Positions 45,723 through 55,191 of a stretch of DNA of 64,000 nucleotides are shown here, piece after piece. Below the pieces are notes generated by a model that saw only the letters and a program-made list of their open reading frames with translations, was not told the origin of the DNA and searched no databases. Positions within the stretch are counted from its first letter, which is position 1. Each line of letters opens with the position of its first letter. The DNA is from Zunongwangia sp. ESRF-bin46 (lineage in GTDB: Bacteria > Bacteroidota > Bacteroidia > Flavobacteriales > Flavobacteriaceae): assembly GCA_002631855.1 (NCBI GenBank), contig NTLF01000014.1, positions 186,001 to 250,000 of the forward strand. The letters run 5' to 3'. Position numbers and translations under genes: made by a program.

Positions 45723-47726
45723 TTATTTATAACTTCTAGTTTTCACTTCAATGTTCTCGTAGTCTAAATTTTCTTTGTGCAATACCGCTTCGCTTGGTTC
45801 GCCTTTATATTCCCAAGCAGCTACATACATAAAGTTTTCATCGTCACGCATTGCTTCACCTTCGTCGGTTTGGTACTCTTCTCTAAAATGACCACCACAA
45901 GATTCTTCACGGTGCAGAGCATCTTTAGCGAACAACTCTCCTAATTCTAAGAAATCTGCTACACGACCTGCTTTTTCAAGTTCTGGGTTCATTTCGTCCA
46001 TCGAACCTGGTACTTTTACTTCTTTCCAGAATTCTTCTCGTAAGGCTTTTATTTCTGAAATAGCTTCTTTTAAGCCTGTCGCATTTCTGGACATTCCAAC
46101 CTTGTTCCACATGATCTTTCCTAGACGTTTGTGGATATCATCAACAGACTTGGTTCCTTTGTTGTTAATCAGTTTTTCCAAGCGCTCACGAACATCTTTT
46201 TCTGCTTGTTCAAAAGCTGGAAGATCGGTTGAAATTTCTCCAGTTCTAATATCATCGGCTAAGTAATCACCAATTGTATATGGCAATACAAAATAACCAT
46301 CAGCCAAACCTTGCATTAAGGCAGAAGCACCTAGTCTGTTAGCTCCGTGATCGCTAAAGTTAGCTTCTCCAGTAACGTAACATCCTTTAATGGTTGATTG
46401 TAAATTGTAATCTACCCAAACGCCACCCATCGTGTAGTGCACGGCAGGGTAAATCATCATCGGGGTTTTGTATGGATTTGCATCCACAATTTTCTCATAC
46501 ATCTCGAACAAGTTACCATACTTATTAGCAACGACTTCTGTTCCTAGTTTTATAACTTCTTCTTTGCTCGGGTTGTGATTTCCGTGCATTACCGCTTGCT
46601 CTTTTCCGTAACGCTCAATCGCAGAAGCAAAATCTAAGAACACGGCTTCTCCAGTTTTATTTACACCAAATCCAGCATCACAACGCTCTTTTGCAGCACG
46701 AGAAGCCACATCACGAGGTACTAAGTTACCAAATGATGGATAACGACGCTCTAGATAATAATCGCGTTCTTCTTCAGAAAGTTCTGTTGGTTTCTTTTTG
46801 CCTTCACGAATAGCAATCGCATCTTCTTTTTTCTTCGGAACCCAAATACGCCCGTCATTCCGAAGGGATTCAGACATCAACGTTAATTTAGACTGATGAT
46901 CTCCCGAAACTGGAATACAGGTTGGGTGAATTTGTGTGTAACAAGGGTTTGCAAAGTAGGCGCCCTTTTTATGAATTTTCCAAGATGCAGTCACATTACT
47001 TCCCATCGCATTCGTTGATAGGAAAAATACGTTTCCGTATCCTCCTGATGCAATAACAACCGCGTGTGCTGAATGTCTTTCTAGTTTACCAGTAACCAAA
47101 TCACGGGCAATAATCCCACGTGCTTTTCCGTCAACAATTACTAAATCTAGCATTTCGTGACGGTTAAACGGCTGAATTTTACCACGGTTTATTTGGCGGT
47201 TCATAGCAGCATACGCTCCTAATAATAATTGTTGTCCTGTCTGTCCTTTTGCGTAAAAAGTACGCGACACCAACACACCACCAAATGAGCGGTTATCTAA
47301 CAAACCTCCGTATTCACGAGCAAAAGGAACTCCTTGTGCCACACATTGGTCAATAATATTAGCAGATACTTCGGCAAGACGATATACATTCCCTTCGCGA
47401 GAACGATAATCGCCACCTTTTACTGTATCATAGAAAAGACGGTAGTTAGAATCACCATCTCCTTGATAGTTTTTTGCAGCGTTAATTCCTCCTTGAGCCG
47501 CAATAGAGTGTGCTCTACGAGGGGAATCTTGATAGCAAAATGTTTTTACGTTATACCCTAGTTCGGCTAACGTTGCAGCGGCACTTCCTCCGGCTAAACC
47601 TGTTCCTACAACGATAACATCGATATTTCGTTTGTTCGCTGGATTAACAAGGTTAATATTGTTTTTATGGTTTTTCCACTTCTCGTCTAAGGGTCCTTTT
47701 GGTATTTTAGAATCTAATATCGACAT
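45723..47726 (-). CDS. sdhA: Succinate dehydrogenase/fumarate reductase flavoprotein subunit
   Basis: SdhA is the catalytic subunit of respiratory complex II, oxidising succinate to fumarate. The 667-residue protein has the FAD-binding [10 protein letters not shown] (41-50), His73 for covalent FAD attachment ([11 protein letters not shown]), the substrate-site region [14 protein letters not shown] and the capping-domain signature [15 protein letters not shown]. At 667 residues it is the longer type found with one-subunit cytochrome b anchors (the Wolinella/Bacillus-like class), in agreement with the neighbouring sdhC. Confidence 0.98.
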   Translation of the reverse strand: MSILDSKIPKGPLDEKWKNHKNNINLVNPANKRNIDVIVVGTGLAGGSAAATLAELGYNVKTFCYQDSPRRAHSIAAQGGINAAKNYQGDGDSNYRLFYDTVKGGDYRSREGNVYRLAEVSANIIDQCVAQGVPFAREYGGLLDNRSFGGVLVSRTFYAKGQTGQQLLLGAYAAMNRQINRGKIQPFNRHEMLDLVIVDGKARGIIARDLVTGKLERHSAHAVVIASGGYGNVFFLSTNAMGSNVTASWKIHKKGAYFANPCYTQIHPTCIPVSGDHQSKLTLMSESLRNDGRIWVPKKKEDAIAIREGKKKPTELSEEERDYYLERRYPSFGNLVPRDVASRAAKERCDAGFGVNKTGEAVFLDFASAIERYGKEQAVMHGNHNPSKEEVIKLGTEVVANKYGNLFEMYEKIVDANPYKTPMMIYPAVHYTMGGVWVDYNLQSTIKGCYVTGEANFSDHGANRLGASALMQGLADGYFVLPYTIGDYLADDIRTGEISTDLPAFEQAEKDVRERLEKLINNKGTKSVDDIHKRLGKIMWNKVGMSRNATGLKEAISEIKALREEFWKEVKVPGSMDEMNPELEKAGRVADFLELGELFAKDALHREESCGGHFREEYQTDEGEAMRDDENFMYVAAWEYKGEPSEAVLHKENLDYENIEVKTRSYK

Positions 47727-47738
47727 AGCTTTTGCTGT

Positions 47739-48404
47739 TTAGTGGGAAATTTGATTAAAATGATGGTATAAGGCAATAATGATAAAGCCTAACGGAATTA
47801 CAATTGCATACAGTTTTGTAAATCCTTTAACCGCTTTTGAAAATTTGTTGTTCCAACCCATAGTTTGGAAGGAAGAAGCAAACCCGTGCCATAAATGGAA
47901 CATTAATAACACAAACGAAAGAACATAAATTCCAGTTCGTACTGGGCTTTCAAACTTATGAACTAACTCGCCATAGTAACGAAATGAATCATCAGGATTA
48001 GATTCAACATATTTGTGTACCATCTCTGGAACCCAAAAGTCGTAAAAGTGTAACCCTAAGAATGCTAAGATCACAGCTCCTGAAATAATCATATTCCGAG
48101 ATGCCCACGAAGAGTTGGTGTTTCCTTTATAGGACTTGTAGCTTATCTTTCGAGCTTTATTGTTTTTAAGTTCTAAAATAATCCCCATTACAAAGTGAAA
48201 TACAACCCCAAAAATCAATACGGGCTGTAAAATAAATTGTACTAACGGGTTTGTTCCCATAAAATGAGACCAGCTGTTAAACGTTTCTTCCGAAAAAACT
48301 GAAGAAAAGTTGATTGTAAAGTGTTGTGCAAGAAAAAATACAAGAAATAGACCTGAAAGGGCCATCGCCACTTTTTTGGCGATCGAAGCGGATAATATTC
48401 CCAT
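47739..48404 (-). CDS. sdhC: Succinate dehydrogenase cytochrome b subunit
   Basis: This is the single membrane anchor of complex II in the five-helix class. The 221-residue protein has about five membrane helices and the expected haem-ligand histidines within them (for example FLAQHFTIN, GVVFHFVMG, LGLHFYDFW, LMFHLWHGF and ALYHHFNQ). Family type B anchors carry two haem b groups. It is the first gene of the operon, with the clearest promoter in the window (48435-48465), and lies 12 bp ahead of sdhA. SdhD is not needed in this class. Confidence 0.95.
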   Translation of the reverse strand: MGILSASIAKKVAMALSGLFLVFFLAQHFTINFSSVFSEETFNSWSHFMGTNPLVQFILQPVLIFGVVFHFVMGIILELKNNKARKISYKSYKGNTNSSWASRNMIISGAVILAFLGLHFYDFWVPEMVHKYVESNPDDSFRYYGELVHKFESPVRTGIYVLSFVLLMFHLWHGFASSFQTMGWNNKFSKAVKGFTKLYAIVIPLGFIIIALYHHFNQISH

Positions 48405-48434
48405 TATTGGTTAATTTTCAAAAATTAAGGTAGA

Positions 48435-48465
48435 CAAAAATACCACTGAAAAACCTATCAGCAAA
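48435..48465 (-). promoter_or_regulatory. Promoter of sdhCAB
   Basis: On the minus strand TTTG (48462-48465) is followed after exactly 19 bp by TATTTTTG (48435-48442), a full match to the Bacteroidota consensus and spacing. The predicted leader is about 25 nt. Confidence 0.8.
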
Positions 48466-48514
48466 AAGTATCAATTGTTTTCCTGTTTATTTAGAACTAT
48501 TTTAAATACAAAGC

Positions 48515-51355
48515 TTACTTAATCTCAAACGCCTGTGTGGATTTATTCCCATTTTTAGTTACAATCACTTTAAAAATACCATTTGGCAAATAAAATTTAC
48601 CATTATCAGCTTTTTTCACTTTAGCATCGGTTTTATCAAATACTTTTTTTCCTTTTTCTGAAACTGTAACATCATAATTAAAAATATTCACTCCTTTTAC
48701 AGCATCAGTTGTAAGTTTCTGCACCTCGCTTCCATCTTCAGTTTCAACAGTAATGATTGCTTTTCCTTCAGAAGGGCTATAAAACTGAAGCGTTACTGAA
48801 GGTTCTATTACATCATACCACTCTCCATATTTACTTCCCCAACGACGAGATGCTCGAATAGGTTCAATTTCCGCGAGAATTAAATCGCTCATTTTTTCAG
48901 CATTCATTTGCTGAAGCAAAGTAACATCAGCTAAATAGAAAGAGCGACCGTGTGTTCCTAAAATTAAATCCTTTTCACGTTCTTGAATCACCAAATCGTG
49001 AACCGCCACACTTGGTAAACCTTCTGAAAATGCTTCCCAAGAATCTCCTTTATTAAAGGAAACATAGGCTCCATTATCAGTACCTATATATAATACATTT
49101 TCATTTTCAGGATCTTCCTTAATTACATTTACAGGGGATGCTGGTAAATTACTACTAATATCTTTCCACGTTTGTCCGTAGTTTTCACTTACATATGCGT
49201 AGGTTTTGAAATCGTCCCAGCGATAGCCATTCAACGTAACATAAACCCGTTCTTTTTTATGTTTTGAAGCAATTACTCTACTCACCCACAAATCTTTTGA
49301 AAATGATTTTGAAACATCCATCCAATTACCACCTGCGTTTTTTGAAATATGTAACACGCCATCATCGCTTCCAGCATATAACAACCCAAATGTAAAAGGT
49401 GACTCACTAATGCTTGTCAACGTTCCGTAAGCAACATTTCCTGGCTTTCCTCCTTTGGTAAGATCACCTGAAATTGCTTCCCAATTGTCACCTTGATTCA
49501 TACTTCGCATTAATTTATTTCCACCCAAATAAAGAATATCCTGATTGTGCGGGCTTAATAAAATAGGCGTTTGCCAATTAAAGCGATAAGGGCTTTCCCC
49601 TAATTCATGTTTCGGCTGAATGTACATTTGTTCTTCAGTTTCACGATTAAGTCTGAAATAATTTCCAAACTGAAAACCGGTATATACGATATTGCTATTT
49701 CGGTTGTCAATTTGAACGTGCATTCCGTCGCCGCCCATAATACTTTCATATGGGTTTTGTCCAGATTGTTGCCAACCGTAGTCTATTTTGGCATTGTGCG
49801 GCCCTACCCATACACCATTATCCTGTAAGCCGCCATACACATTATAAGGCTCCTCATTATCAACATTCACAGTATAAAACTGCCCAACCGCTGGGGCATT
49901 GTTTTTAATCCACGTTTTACCATCATCGTAGCTAATATTAACACCACCGTCGTTCCCATCAATTAAATGGCCCGGTTTTTTAGGGTTAATCCATAAAGCG
50001 TGGTGATCTGCGTGTACGTTTTCTGCACTGATGGATTCGAAGGTTTTCCCACCGTCAGCCGATTTTAAAATAGGCACACCATAAATGTAAATTTTATCTG
50101 AATTTGAAGGGTCTACATGTATTTTTCCGAAGTAATATCCGTACGAATAGTACAAATCATTAATATAGCCTTCGTGCGTTTTTTTCCAGCTTTTTCCACC
50201 GTTTGTACTTTTATATACCTCAGCACCAATAACTGGAGTGTCAAACAATTGCGTATTAGCATCTTCTAAATATTTAGCAAGATCAGCAGGTTTTACGCTT
50301 CCACTACGCACCATGTTTTTTACGTTTTCGGCTTTATATTTTTCTTGAAAACCGTTAGCGCGTAAAAACTTTTTTAGCTTATCATTGTCCAACGCCAAGA
50401 ATTCTGAAGCACTCATTTCTTTGAATACGTCTTTGGTTAAAGCATCGCTATCAGTATCCATTTTTTCTTTTTTGCGATGATCCTGATTGTCGATAATGGC
50501 ATACACTGTGTTCTCATCGACAACTGCTAAACCTATACGTCCGGCGCCATCACCCGTTGGAAAACCGCTTCCGGAAACAGACATTTTTTTCCAAGTATCG
50601 CCTCCATCAGTACTTTTATAAATTGCACTCCCTTCACCGCTTCCGGTAAAATTCCACGCTTTTCGGTCTTTTTCCCAAGAAGAAGCATAGATTAAGTCGA
50701 AGTTGTTAGGATCGCGGTCCATTTCGATAATCCCGCTTTCGTTATTTACAAACAAGGTTTTGTTCCAGGTTTTACCACCATCTACGGTTTTATACACCCC
50801 ACGTTCTTCATTGGTAGAATATAAATGCCCAACAGCACTTACCACTACCTCATCAGTATTTACAGGGTTGATTAATATTTTGCTAATATGATGACTGTCT
50901 TTCAGCCCCATATTTTGCCACGTTTTGCCTTTATCGGTAGATTTCAGTAAGCCAATTCCAGCATACGACGATCGGGAAGCGTTCACTTCGCCAGTTCCTA
51001 CCCAAATGGTTCCGGTTTTCCAGTCAACGGCTAAACTCCCTACGTTTTGGGTTAGAGTATTGTCTATAACTGGCGTAAAGGAAGTACCATTATTATTGGT
51101 ATACCAAACACCGCCGCTGGCATAGCCTGCGTAAAATTCAATTGGATTATTGGGGTTTACGGCAAAATCTACAATACGCCCACTCATTACTGTTGGACCA
51201 ATATTTTTGAAAGGAAGGTTTTTAACCAGTGAATTTTGCGAAAGTTGCTCCTTCTGTTGTAATGCTTTTTCTAATTCGGCTTTTGAAGTTGCCGGTTGTT
51301 GAGAAAATGCCGAAATAAAAAAGAAAGAGAATAAAAAAAGTAAGGATTGCTTCAT
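48515..51355 (-). CDS. Secreted VPS10/sortilin-like BNR propeller protein
   Basis: This 946-residue exported protein (signal peptide 1-18, SAFSQ) is built of BNR/Asp-box beta-propeller repeats (YKTVDGGKTWNK, YKSTDGGDTWKK, YKSTNGGKSWKK and YVSENYGQTWKD are visible units), probably forming two propellers like sortilin VPS10 domains. Annotated relatives are called glycosyl hydrolases, but no catalytic residues can be assigned. There is no T9SS tail and no lipobox: the C-terminus (NGNKSTQAFEIK) is a beta-sandwich ending, so the protein is probably periplasmic. It stands alone between sdhC and the aminopeptidase. Confidence 0.85.
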   Translation of the reverse strand: MKQSLLFLFSFFFISAFSQQPATSKAELEKALQQKEQLSQNSLVKNLPFKNIGPTVMSGRIVDFAVNPNNPIEFYAGYASGGVWYTNNNGTSFTPVIDNTLTQNVGSLAVDWKTGTIWVGTGEVNASRSSYAGIGLLKSTDKGKTWQNMGLKDSHHISKILINPVNTDEVVVSAVGHLYSTNEERGVYKTVDGGKTWNKTLFVNNESGIIEMDRDPNNFDLIYASSWEKDRKAWNFTGSGEGSAIYKSTDGGDTWKKMSVSGSGFPTGDGAGRIGLAVVDENTVYAIIDNQDHRKKEKMDTDSDALTKDVFKEMSASEFLALDNDKLKKFLRANGFQEKYKAENVKNMVRSGSVKPADLAKYLEDANTQLFDTPVIGAEVYKSTNGGKSWKKTHEGYINDLYYSYGYYFGKIHVDPSNSDKIYIYGVPILKSADGGKTFESISAENVHADHHALWINPKKPGHLIDGNDGGVNISYDDGKTWIKNNAPAVGQFYTVNVDNEEPYNVYGGLQDNGVWVGPHNAKIDYGWQQSGQNPYESIMGGDGMHVQIDNRNSNIVYTGFQFGNYFRLNRETEEQMYIQPKHELGESPYRFNWQTPILLSPHNQDILYLGGNKLMRSMNQGDNWEAISGDLTKGGKPGNVAYGTLTSISESPFTFGLLYAGSDDGVLHISKNAGGNWMDVSKSFSKDLWVSRVIASKHKKERVYVTLNGYRWDDFKTYAYVSENYGQTWKDISSNLPASPVNVIKEDPENENVLYIGTDNGAYVSFNKGDSWEAFSEGLPSVAVHDLVIQEREKDLILGTHGRSFYLADVTLLQQMNAEKMSDLILAEIEPIRASRRWGSKYGEWYDVIEPSVTLQFYSPSEGKAIITVETEDGSEVQKLTTDAVKGVNIFNYDVTVSEKGKKVFDKTDAKVKKADNGKFYLPNGIFKVIVTKNGNKSTQAFEIK

Positions 51356-51446
51356 TTGAAATGGTTTTAAGGGTTGAAATTACTGAAATGTCCCCGCTTT
51401 GGCAAAATTTTATTTTAGTATTAACAGCCTTTGCTTTTATTTCTAT

Positions 51447-51454
51447 TAATTTTG
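51447..51454 (+). promoter_or_regulatory. -7 box (TAATTTTG) for the aminopeptidase P gene
   Basis: A perfect TAnnTTTG, 22 bp before the ATG at 51477. A TTTG lies upstream but only 13 bp away, too close for the standard pair. Confidence 0.45.
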
Positions 51455-51476
51455 AAAAAATTCAGAAAAAAACACA

Positions 51477-52769
51477 ATGAAGTATCATCCAATTGACAGC
51501 AACTTATTTGTAAAAAACCGTAAAAATTTTATGGCCCAGATGAAGCCAAAAAGCCTTGCGGTATTTAATAGTAATGACATTTACCCCATTGGTGCAGACA
51601 GCACGATGCCGTTTCAACAATCTCGCGATTTATTTTACCTGAGTGGTGTAGATCAAGATAAAAGTATGTTATTATTATTTCCCGATGCTGTAGAAGAAAA
51701 ACACCGTGAAATTTTATTTTTAACTGAAACCAACGACCATATTGCCGTTTGGGAAGGTGAAAAACTAACCAAAGAAAAAGCAACCGAAACAACTGGCGTA
51801 AAAACTGTGTATTGGCTAAAAGAATTTGATAAAATTTTCTTTGAATTAATGACCCAAGCCGACACCATATACTTCAACACTAATGAGCATTACCGCGCGA
51901 ATGTTGAAACCGAAACCCGTGAAGACCGTTTTATTAAAAAAACAAAAGCACAGTTTCCGGCGCATAGCTGGGCAAAGAGCAATCCAATTTTACAACGGTT
52001 GCGTTCTGTAAAAGACCCGATCGAATTGGATATTATGCAACAAGCGTGTAACATCACTGAGAAAGGCTTTAGAAGAATTTTAGATTTTGTAAAACCTGGT
52101 GTTTGGGAATTTGAAATTGAAGCCGAGCTTATGCACGAGTTTTTAAGCAACCGATCACGTGGTTTTGCCTATACCCCAATCGTTGCTAGCGGTAAAAATG
52201 CATGTGTATTACATTATGTTGAAAACAATCAGCAATGTAAAGACGGCGAATTAATACTATTAGATGTAGGTGCTGAGTATGCTAATTACAGTAGTGATAT
52301 GTCTAGAACGATTCCGGTGAGTGGAAAATTCACTAAAAGACAAAAAGAAGTGTACAACGCTGTAAACCGTGTAAAGAACGATGCGACAAAAATGCTCGTG
52401 CCTGGAACGCTTTGGAAAGAATACCACGAAGAAGTTGGAAAATTAATGACTTCAGAATTACTTGGATTGGGAATTCTTGACAAAGCTGATGTGAAAAACG
52501 AAGACCCAGACTGGCCTGCCTACAAAAAATACTTTATGCACGGTACCAGCCACCACATTGGTCTGGATACACACGATTACGGAATTCTGTGGGAGCCGAT
52601 GCAAGCAAACCAAGTGTTTACTGTAGAGCCAGGAATTTATTTACCAGATGAAGGTTTTGGTATTCGATTGGAAGACGATGTGGTAATTCAGGAAAATGGG
52701 GAGCCTCATAACTTGATGCGCAACATCCCGATTGAAGCAGATGAGATTGAAGAAATCATGAACAAATAA
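51477..52769 (+). CDS. Aminopeptidase P-family (Xaa-Pro) metallopeptidase
   Basis: This M24-family peptidase removes an N-terminal residue that precedes proline. The 430-residue protein has the AMP_N N-terminal domain (about 1-140) and the pita-bread catalytic domain with all five metal ligands visible: two Asp in LLDVGAEYANYSSDMSRT, His in GTSHHIGLDTHDY, Glu in TVEPGIYLP and Glu in IRLEDDVVIQ. No signal peptide, so cytoplasmic. It is followed by a strong terminator (52796-52830). Confidence 0.95.
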   Translation: MKYHPIDSNLFVKNRKNFMAQMKPKSLAVFNSNDIYPIGADSTMPFQQSRDLFYLSGVDQDKSMLLLFPDAVEEKHREILFLTETNDHIAVWEGEKLTKEKATETTGVKTVYWLKEFDKIFFELMTQADTIYFNTNEHYRANVETETREDRFIKKTKAQFPAHSWAKSNPILQRLRSVKDPIELDIMQQACNITEKGFRRILDFVKPGVWEFEIEAELMHEFLSNRSRGFAYTPIVASGKNACVLHYVENNQQCKDGELILLDVGAEYANYSSDMSRTIPVSGKFTKRQKEVYNAVNRVKNDATKMLVPGTLWKEYHEEVGKLMTSELLGLGILDKADVKNEDPDWPAYKKYFMHGTSHHIGLDTHDYGILWEPMQANQVFTVEPGIYLPDEGFGIRLEDDVVIQENGEPHNLMRNIPIEADEIEEIMNK

Positions 52770-52795
52770 ACGTTTTAGACGTTTTTAGATATATT

Positions 52796-52830
52796 CCGGT
52801 ATAGAAATTAATCACTATGCCGGTTTTTTT
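52796..52830 (+). terminator. Terminator of the aminopeptidase P gene
   Basis: A 9-bp stem with one G-T pair (52796-52804 with 52815-52823) and a 10-nt loop are followed by seven T. It lies 27 bp past the stop. An upstream in-frame start for the next gene (52817) falls inside this hairpin. Confidence 0.9.
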
Positions 52831-52843
52831 ATACCATTATATA

Positions 52844-53614
52844 ATGACACATACCTTTAAAAACACTCCTATATATTATAATGTAACCGGAAGCGGTCCG
52901 GCAATGGTTTTATTGCATGGTTTTCTAGAAAGTTCAACTATTTGGAATGAATACACCTCTCGCCTTTCTGAAAAACATACTGTCATTACTATAGACTTCC
53001 CTGGGCACGGAAAAAGCGAAATCGTTTCTGAAACACATAGTATGCAACTTATGGCCGAAATCGTGAAAAGTGTTTTAAATGAATTAAATATTGAATCTGC
53101 AATTCTTATTGGTCATTCTATGGGCGGCTATGTAGCGTTAGCTTATACTGAATTGTTTCCGGATGAAGTTGAAAAGTTAATTTTATTGAATTCTACACCT
53201 ACAGCAGATTCTGAAGAACGTAAGCAAAACCGAAGACGCGCTTTAAAAGTACTGGATCATAATGCAGAAGCTTTTATAAGTATGGCAATTATGAATCTAT
53301 TTTCTGAAAATTCAAAAAAGAAATTTACTTCAGAAATTGAAGCATTAAAAAAAGAAGCACTTCAGTTTCCAGTAGCTGGTATACAAGCAGCCATTCGCGG
53401 GATGATTGATCGTAAAGACCGAACCGACGTGTTAGCAAATTTTGATAAAGAAAAAGTAATGGTTTGCGGTAATGAAGACCCAATTATGTCTATTTCAGAT
53501 TCAAAAAAAAATTCAGAAAAAACAAATACCCAACTAATCCAGCTAGAAGGAGGACATATGAGTTGGTTGGAAAACACCGATGAAATACATAAAATATTGC
53601 ATTTCATCGAATAA
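52844..53614 (+). CDS. Alpha/beta hydrolase
   Basis: This 256-residue cytoplasmic hydrolase of the alpha/beta fold has an intact triad: nucleophile Ser92 in LIGHSMGGYVAL, the acid in CGNEDPIMSIS and His in LEGGHMSWLEN, plus the oxyanion motif LLHGFLES. Annotated neighbours in sequence space include MenH-like and lactonase/esterase enzymes, so no substrate is given. The ATG at 52844 is chosen because an alternative at 52817 lies inside the preceding terminator. It is a normal contrast to the serine-less hydrolase at 14.7 kb. Confidence 0.85.
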   Translation: MTHTFKNTPIYYNVTGSGPAMVLLHGFLESSTIWNEYTSRLSEKHTVITIDFPGHGKSEIVSETHSMQLMAEIVKSVLNELNIESAILIGHSMGGYVALAYTELFPDEVEKLILLNSTPTADSEERKQNRRRALKVLDHNAEAFISMAIMNLFSENSKKKFTSEIEALKKEALQFPVAGIQAAIRGMIDRKDRTDVLANFDKEKVMVCGNEDPIMSISDSKKNSEKTNTQLIQLEGGHMSWLENTDEIHKILHFIE

Positions 53615-53680
53615 ATTTGCGTTTTAACGTTTTTTTAAAACTTTTTTCTATATTTATCACAACAAAAAAACGTAGAAAAT

Positions 53681-53923
53681 ATGAGCAATTCCTCTAAGTC
53701 ATCATTTTCGGTAGGAAGTATCGTGTGCCAGACCATCGGTCATAAATACACTGAAACACGAAAAATCACTAACCACATTCACGAATACAAATGCAAACAC
53801 TGTGGTCGTGAAGTAACTGAAAACTCTACTGGTAAAATCGAACTACTTACCAATAAAGTGAGACAGGTGAACAATAATGTAGCCGAGTTTTTTGAAAGAA
53901 AAAAAAGAAGAGTTACCGTTTAA
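53681..53923 (+). CDS. Small zinc-ribbon-like protein
   Basis: This 80-residue basic protein has a DUF1660-like pattern: VCQTIGHKYTETRK, then HIHEYKCKHCGREVTEN with one CxxC, and a basic tail. The first ligand pair (Cys/His) and the CxxC could bind one zinc. The role is unknown; a nucleic-acid-binding or ribosome-associated role is only a guess from the charge. It lies between the hydrolase gene and thiL, with no clear terminator, and converges on thiL with a 2-bp gap. Confidence 0.65.
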   Translation: MSNSSKSSFSVGSIVCQTIGHKYTETRKITNHIHEYKCKHCGREVTENSTGKIELLTNKVRQVNNNVAEFFERKKRRVTV

Positions 53924-53925
53924 CT

Positions 53926-54981
53926 TTACTCATCTTCTTGCATTGAATTCCAGCCTCTTGCAACCAATGGAATTTTTGTATTAGCACGTGTTATTAAATG
54001 CATCCCTTCACTTTCTTGCGTCATATGGCCAATTACCGTTAAATGTGGGTTTCCTTTGATTTTTGGGAAATCATCAGTAGAAATAGTAAACAACAACTCA
54101 TAATCTTCACCGCCACTTAAGGCAATTGTGGTGCTATCCATTTCAAACTCTTCACAAGTTGAAATAACTTGAGGATCTAACGGAATTTTATCTTCGTATA
54201 GATTACAGCCTACTTTCGAGTTTTTACAAATGTGTATCACTTCCGAAGAGAGTCCGTCGCTAATATCAATCATAGAGGTTGGTTTAACATCTAAATCTTT
54301 TAAAAGTGCAGAAATGCCCTGTCGTGCTTCAGGTTTTAATTGACGCTCAATTATATACGTATATTTATCAAGATCGGGCTGCGATTTCGGGTTTACCTTA
54401 AATACTTGTTTTTCACGTTCTAAAACTTGAAGCCCAAGATAAGCAGCGCCCACATCACCTGTTAAAACCAACAAATCATTTTCTTTGGCTCCATTTCTAT
54501 ATACAACTTCTTCTTTATTTACTTGACCCAAAGCTGTAACACTTATAACCAATCCTGTTGTGGATGAAGTAGTGTCACCACCAACAACATCAACATTATA
54601 GATACTCGCAGCCGTTTCGATACCTGCATATAGTTCTTCCAAAGCCTCTACTGGAAAGCGATTAGAAACAGCAATTGAAACAGTAATTTGTTTTGCTGTT
54701 GCGTTCATAGCATAAACATCGGACAGATTGACCACAACTGCTTTATACCCTAAATGTTTTAAAGGCATATAGCTCAAGTCAAAATGCACACCTTCAACTA
54801 GCATATCAGTAGTAACAACTATTTGATTGTTTTCTTCTGAAGAAATAACAGCTGCATCATCGCCAATTCCTTTAACCGTGGTTTCTTGCTTTATTTTAAA
54901 GTTTTTGGTTAAATGATCTATCAGCCCAAATTCCCCTAATTGTGAAATACTTGTTTTTGAAGTGTCTTTGTTATCGAACAT
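53926..54981 (-). CDS. thiL: Thiamine-monophosphate kinase
   Basis: ThiL phosphorylates thiamine monophosphate to the active cofactor thiamine diphosphate. The 351-residue protein of the PurM/AIRS fold has GIGDDAAVI (ATP/Mg site, about 41-49), VVTTDMLVEGVHFDL, VVGGDTTSS, LTGDVGAAYLGL, MIDISDGLSSEV and SGGEDYELLF, all typical. It is monocistronic, with a TATTTTTG box 20 bp upstream. No thi-box (TPP) riboswitch is seen in the 210-bp upstream gap, which is otherwise featureless. Confidence 0.97.
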   Translation of the reverse strand: MFDNKDTSKTSISQLGEFGLIDHLTKNFKIKQETTVKGIGDDAAVISSEENNQIVVTTDMLVEGVHFDLSYMPLKHLGYKAVVVNLSDVYAMNATAKQITVSIAVSNRFPVEALEELYAGIETAASIYNVDVVGGDTTSSTTGLVISVTALGQVNKEEVVYRNGAKENDLLVLTGDVGAAYLGLQVLEREKQVFKVNPKSQPDLDKYTYIIERQLKPEARQGISALLKDLDVKPTSMIDISDGLSSEVIHICKNSKVGCNLYEDKIPLDPQVISTCEEFEMDSTTIALSGGEDYELLFTISTDDFPKIKGNPHLTVIGHMTQESEGMHLITRANTKIPLVARGWNSMQEDE

Positions 54982-55001
54982 ATACAGAAAGTTTTAAAGT
55001 G

Positions 55002-55009
55002 CAAAAATA
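55002..55009 (-). promoter_or_regulatory. -7 box (TATTTTTG) for thiL
   Basis: A perfect TAnnTTTG on the minus strand, with a TTG (55026-55028) 16 bp further upstream, slightly short of the usual spacing. Confidence 0.5.
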
Positions 55010-55191
55010 AGGGTTAGGGTTTAAACAAGTTACCTTTAGCTTTAAAAACTCAGTATTGAGAATGAGTTAATTAACGGCTCTCTGTACAAATAATTTTTGT
55101 AGCTTCGCAACGCATTTTTATGACTATCTAATTAACTATACTCTTTTAATGCAATATTCGTAACCGTATTACTCTTTTTAAGTCTTTATTC

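Noticed and set aside
52817-52843. Upstream start of the alpha/beta hydrolase
   Set aside because: The start codon lies inside the aminopeptidase terminator; the ATG at 52844 fits the family.
54982-55191. TPP riboswitch upstream of thiL
   Set aside because: I looked for the conserved CUGAGA and GGGUGC-like blocks in the leader and did not find them in the expected order.
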